Shown here: positions 6,097 through 7,892 of the stretch, piece by piece | Layout: each line of letters opens with the position of its first letter | Numbering within the stretch: the stretch's first letter is position 1 | Source: Gemmiger_A avium | GTDB lineage: Bacteria; Bacillota; Clostridia; Oscillospirales; Ruminococcaceae | Assembly (NCBI GenBank): GCA_019114585.1 | Contig: DXFE01000079.1 | Span: forward strand, 1-7,892 | Direction of reading: 5' to 3' | Length of the DNA: 7,892 nt | The notes under the pieces: generated by a model | What the model saw: the letters and a program-made list of their open reading frames with translations, nothing else | What the model was told of the DNA's origin: nothing | Database searches by the model: none | Made by a program: the position numbers and the translations under genes

Positions 6097-6803
6097 AACC
6101 GGCAAAGGGCGTCTATTACAGCGTGGGCGTGGGCCCCGGCGACCCGGAACTTATCACCCTGAAAGCCATCCGCACCCTGGAGCGGTGCCCGGTGGTGGCC
6201 GCGCCCCAGACCTCCAGCGGGGAGATGCTGGCCCTCTCCATCGCCAAGCAGGCGGCGGACCTGACCGGCAAGACCATCCTGCCGCTGCACTTCACCATGG
6301 CCCGGGACAAGGCCACCCAGCACGCCGCCCACGAGACCGCGGCGGCGCAGGTGCGCCAGTACCTGGACGCCGGGCAGCACGTGGCTATGCTGAACCTGGG
6401 GGATGTGTCGGTTTACGCCACCGCCCTCTATCTGGCCGAAATTCTGAAAGAACAGGGCTATGAGACCCGGATGATCCCCGGCGTCACCAGCTTCTGCGCG
6501 GTGGCCGCCCGGCTGAACACCAGCCTGACCGGCATCCGCACCCCGCTGCACATTCTGCCCGGCGGCGATCTGGACGCGCTGGACGAGGCGCTGGCGCTGC
6601 CCGGCACCAAGGTGCTGATGAAGAGCGGCCGCCAGATGCCCGCCGTGCTGGAGCGTCTGGCCGCCCATGGCCTGCTGGAGCACAGCGGCATGGTCTGCAA
6701 CTGCGGATTGCCGGACGAGATGGTCCGGCCCGATCTGTCCCAGGACGCCGCGCCGGTGGACGCGGGCTATTTCGCCACCATCATTGTGAAAGAGGAGGAA
6801 TGA
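6075..6803 (+). CDS. cbiL: Cobalt-factor II C20-methyltransferase CbiL
   Basis: CbiL methylates C20 of cobalt-factor II, directly after the CbiK step, using S-adenosylmethionine. The product belongs to the tetrapyrrole methylase fold: N-terminal SAM-binding loop VGVGPGDPEL (17-26), LNLGDVSVYAT (106-116), MIPGVTSFCAVAA (133-145), and the C-terminal strand ending in ATIIVKEEE. GDVS in place of the general GDPS is seen in the C20 branch. Length is 242 residues from ATG 6075, which has AGGAG 11 bases upstream (6059-6063). The alternative ATG 6093 makes the classic ATGA overlap with the cbiD stop and gives 236 residues (MKPAKGVYYSVGVG), but lacks its own ribosome-binding site; either is possible. 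Three bases separate it from cbiF. Confidence 0.93.
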   Translation: MEHETAMKPAKGVYYSVGVGPGDPELITLKAIRTLERCPVVAAPQTSSGEMLALSIAKQAADLTGKTILPLHFTMARDKATQHAAHETAAAQVRQYLDAGQHVAMLNLGDVSVYATALYLAEILKEQGYETRMIPGVTSFCAVAARLNTSLTGIRTPLHILPGGDLDALDEALALPGTKVLMKSGRQMPAVLERLAAHGLLEHSGMVCNCGLPDEMVRPDLSQDAAPVDAGYFATIIVKEEE

Positions 6804-6806
6804 TCC

Positions 6807-7562
6807 ATGGTACATTTTGTGGGGGCGGGCCCCGGTGCGCCGGATCTGATCACCCGCCGGGGTGAGGAACTGCTGCGCAAAACCGATGTGGTCATCTACG
6901 CGGGCAGCCTGGTCAACCCGGCGCTGCTGGGCCTGTGCCGGGAGGGCTGCGCCGTCTACAACAGCGCCCACATGACCCTGGAACAGGTGCTGGATGTCAT
7001 CCGCGCCGCACAAAGCAAGGGGGAGGACGTGGTGCGGCTGCACACCGGCGACCCCTGCCTGTACGGGGCCATCCGGGAACAGATGGATGTGCTGGACGCG
7101 GAACACATCCCCTACGACGACACCCCCGGCGTGTCCAGCTTCTGCGGCGCGGCGGCGGCCCTCTCGGCCGAGTATACCCTGCCCGGGGTCAGCCAGTCGG
7201 TCATCATCACCCGCATGGCCGGGCGCACCCCGGTGCCCGAACGGGAAAGCATCGCCGCCCTGGCCGCCCATGGGGCCACCATGGTGGTGTTCCTCTCGGC
7301 GGGGATGCTGCCCGCGCTGCAGACCGAACTGCTGAAAGGCGCGTACACCGAAACCACCCCCGCCGCCCTGGTCTATAAGGCCACCTGGCCGGAGGAAAAG
7401 GTCCTGCGCTGCCCGCTGGGCCGCCTGGCCGAAACCGGTGAAGCCCATGGCATCACCCACACCGCCCTGGTGCTGGTGGGGGATTTCCTGGGCACAGAAT
7501 ACGACCGCAGCTGCCTGTATGATCCGGGCTTTGCCACCGGATTCCGGGAGGCGTCGAAATGA
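6807..7562 (+). CDS. cbiF: Cobalt-precorrin-4 C11-methyltransferase CbiF
   Basis: CbiF transfers a methyl group from S-adenosylmethionine to C11 of cobalt-precorrin-4. The 251-residue product shows GAGPGAPDLIT at the N-terminus (6-16), VIYAGSLVNP (29-38, characteristic of the C11 methylase), RLHTGDPCLYGA (77-88), DTPGVSSFCGAAAAL (105-119) and a C-terminal LVLVGDFLG strand before a short tail. The start at 6807 follows GAGGAGG by about 8 bases and lies only 3 bases after the cbiL stop. The end overlaps the ATG of cbiG by 4 bases. CbiH, which acts between CbiL and CbiF in the pathway, is not in the window, so gene order does not follow reaction order. Confidence 0.96.
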   Translation: MVHFVGAGPGAPDLITRRGEELLRKTDVVIYAGSLVNPALLGLCREGCAVYNSAHMTLEQVLDVIRAAQSKGEDVVRLHTGDPCLYGAIREQMDVLDAEHIPYDDTPGVSSFCGAAAALSAEYTLPGVSQSVIITRMAGRTPVPERESIAALAAHGATMVVFLSAGMLPALQTELLKGAYTETTPAALVYKATWPEEKVLRCPLGRLAETGEAHGITHTALVLVGDFLGTEYDRSCLYDPGFATGFREASK

Positions 7563-7892
7563 CCGTCCGGCTGCTGGCCTTTACCGATAAGGGGCTGGCG
7601 CTGGCGCAGCGGCTGGCCGGGCTTCTCGGGGGCGAGGCCGTCCGCTGCGGCGGCGCCGTCACCCTGGTGGGCTGGACCGCCGACGCCTTTGCCAGTGCCG
7701 ACGCGCTGGTGTTTGTGGGGGCGGTGGGCATCGCGGTGCGGGCCATCGCGCCCCACCTGCAAAGCAAAGCCACCGACCCGGCGGTGGTGGCGGTGGACGA
7801 AGCGGGGCGGTTTGCCATCCCGCTGGCCAGCGGCCACCTCTCGGCGCGGGTCAGTTTTCGCTTTTCCGTTGACAATGTGATACACCTCCCTG
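7559..7892 (+). CDS. cbiG: Cobalt-precorrin-5A hydrolase CbiG, N-terminal part (cut by right edge, 3' end divergent)
   Basis: CbiG opens the delta-lactone of cobalt-precorrin-5A and releases acetaldehyde, completing ring contraction in the anaerobic pathway. The ATG overlaps the cbiF stop (ATGA) and is preceded by GGGAGG. The frame is open for 111 complete codons to the edge. Residues 1-94 are typical of the CbiG N-terminal domain: VFVGAVGIAVRAIAP (51-65), SKATDPAVVAVDEAGRF (69-85) and PLASGHL (88-94). After SGHL the family normally continues with Gly-Gly/Ser-Gly-Ala-Asn and a helix; here it reads SARVSFRFSVDNVIHLP, encoded by markedly AT-richer sequence. This suggests the gene is interrupted at about 7841-7850 or that the end of the sequence is a misjoin, so the gene may be broken in this genome. 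Identity of the first 94 residues is firm. Confidence 0.85.
   Translation, partial: MTVRLLAFTDKGLALAQRLAGLLGGEAVRCGGAVTLVGWTADAFASADALVFVGAVGIAVRAIAPHLQSKATDPAVVAVDEAGRFAIPLASGHLSARVSFRFSVDNVIHLP
7850..7892. other. Foreign-looking AT-rich tail after cbiG codon 97; possible mobile-element end
   Basis: The last ~42 bases (from GTCAGTTTTCGC at 7850) differ sharply in base composition from the GC-rich operon and do not encode the expected CbiG continuation. They contain GTCA near the left and TTGAC at 7869-7873, flanking TTTTCG and TTTTCC tracts, which is reminiscent of insertion-sequence termini (IS21-like elements come to mind), but I cannot confirm this from so short a piece. On the minus strand, GGGAGGTG near the edge resembles a ribosome-binding site before a TTG at 7875; the reading frame it opens only shadows cbiG. 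Alternatives are an assembly or contig-end artefact. Confidence 0.35.

Noticed and set aside
4810..7460. Long open frames on the minus strand opposite cbiK-cbiF (431 and 478 residues)
   Set aside because: They are typical by-products of high GC content opposite real genes: low-complexity Gly/Gln/His/Arg-rich translations, no family resemblance and no ribosome-binding sites, while the plus strand holds clear conserved enzymes.
7453..7875. Minus-strand frame starting TTG 7875 with an upstream GGGAGG-like site
   Set aside because: All but its first few codons lie opposite cbiG and cbiF and look like a shadow. The ribosome-site resemblance sits in the foreign-looking tail and may belong to a mobile element, but no protein can be supported.

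Overview
This window is a GC-rich bacterial segment, probably from an anaerobic gut Firmicute of the Oscillospiraceae/Ruminococcaceae type (Faecalibacterium/Subdoligranulum-like). That placement is inference. It rests on a T-box riboswitch in front of a leucine gene, strong Shine-Dalgarno sites, the GC-rich codon choice and the oxygen-independent (cbi) form of the cobalamin pathway. No rRNA, tRNA or CRISPR array is visible.

Layout. Two divergent transcription units share a control region. Leftward (minus strand), positions 848-876 carry a consensus promoter. It is followed by a leucine-type T-box leader (about 845 to 522, specifier CUC) ending in an intrinsic terminator, and then the 5' part of leuA (2-isopropylmalate synthase), which runs off the left edge. 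Rightward (plus strand), an extended -10 promoter (981-1010) drives a long leader. This leader contains a cobalamin riboswitch aptamer (1025-1216), an expression platform and an intrinsic terminator (1314-1353). Both operons are therefore controlled by premature termination, one sensing uncharged tRNA-Leu and the other sensing adenosylcobalamin or a related corrinoid.

From 1393 to the right edge lies a tightly packed cobalamin operon: cbiM, cbiN, cbiQ, cbiO, cbiK, cbiD, cbiL, cbiF and the start of cbiG. Most junctions overlap by 4-23 bases, and the rest are separated by 3-16 bases. CbiMNQO is an energy-coupling-factor cobalt importer. CbiK inserts the cobalt into sirohydrochlorin. CbiL, CbiF, CbiG and CbiD carry out early ring methylation and contraction steps of the anaerobic corrin pathway. 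The remaining enzymes (CbiH, CbiJ, CbiC, CbiE/T, CbiA and others) are not in the window and would be expected further right or elsewhere.

The most unusual spots are three. First, the right edge: cbiG stops resembling its family immediately after its conserved SGHL motif, and the last ~42 bases are AT-rich and foreign-looking, suggesting a mobile-element insertion or an assembly junction. Second, CbiQ has an N-terminal hydrophobic, His-containing extension. Third, an 8-base direct repeat spaced exactly 20 bases lies between the two divergent promoters. Apart from these, the region looks like an ordinary, well-understood cobalamin locus; I do not see a clearly new system.
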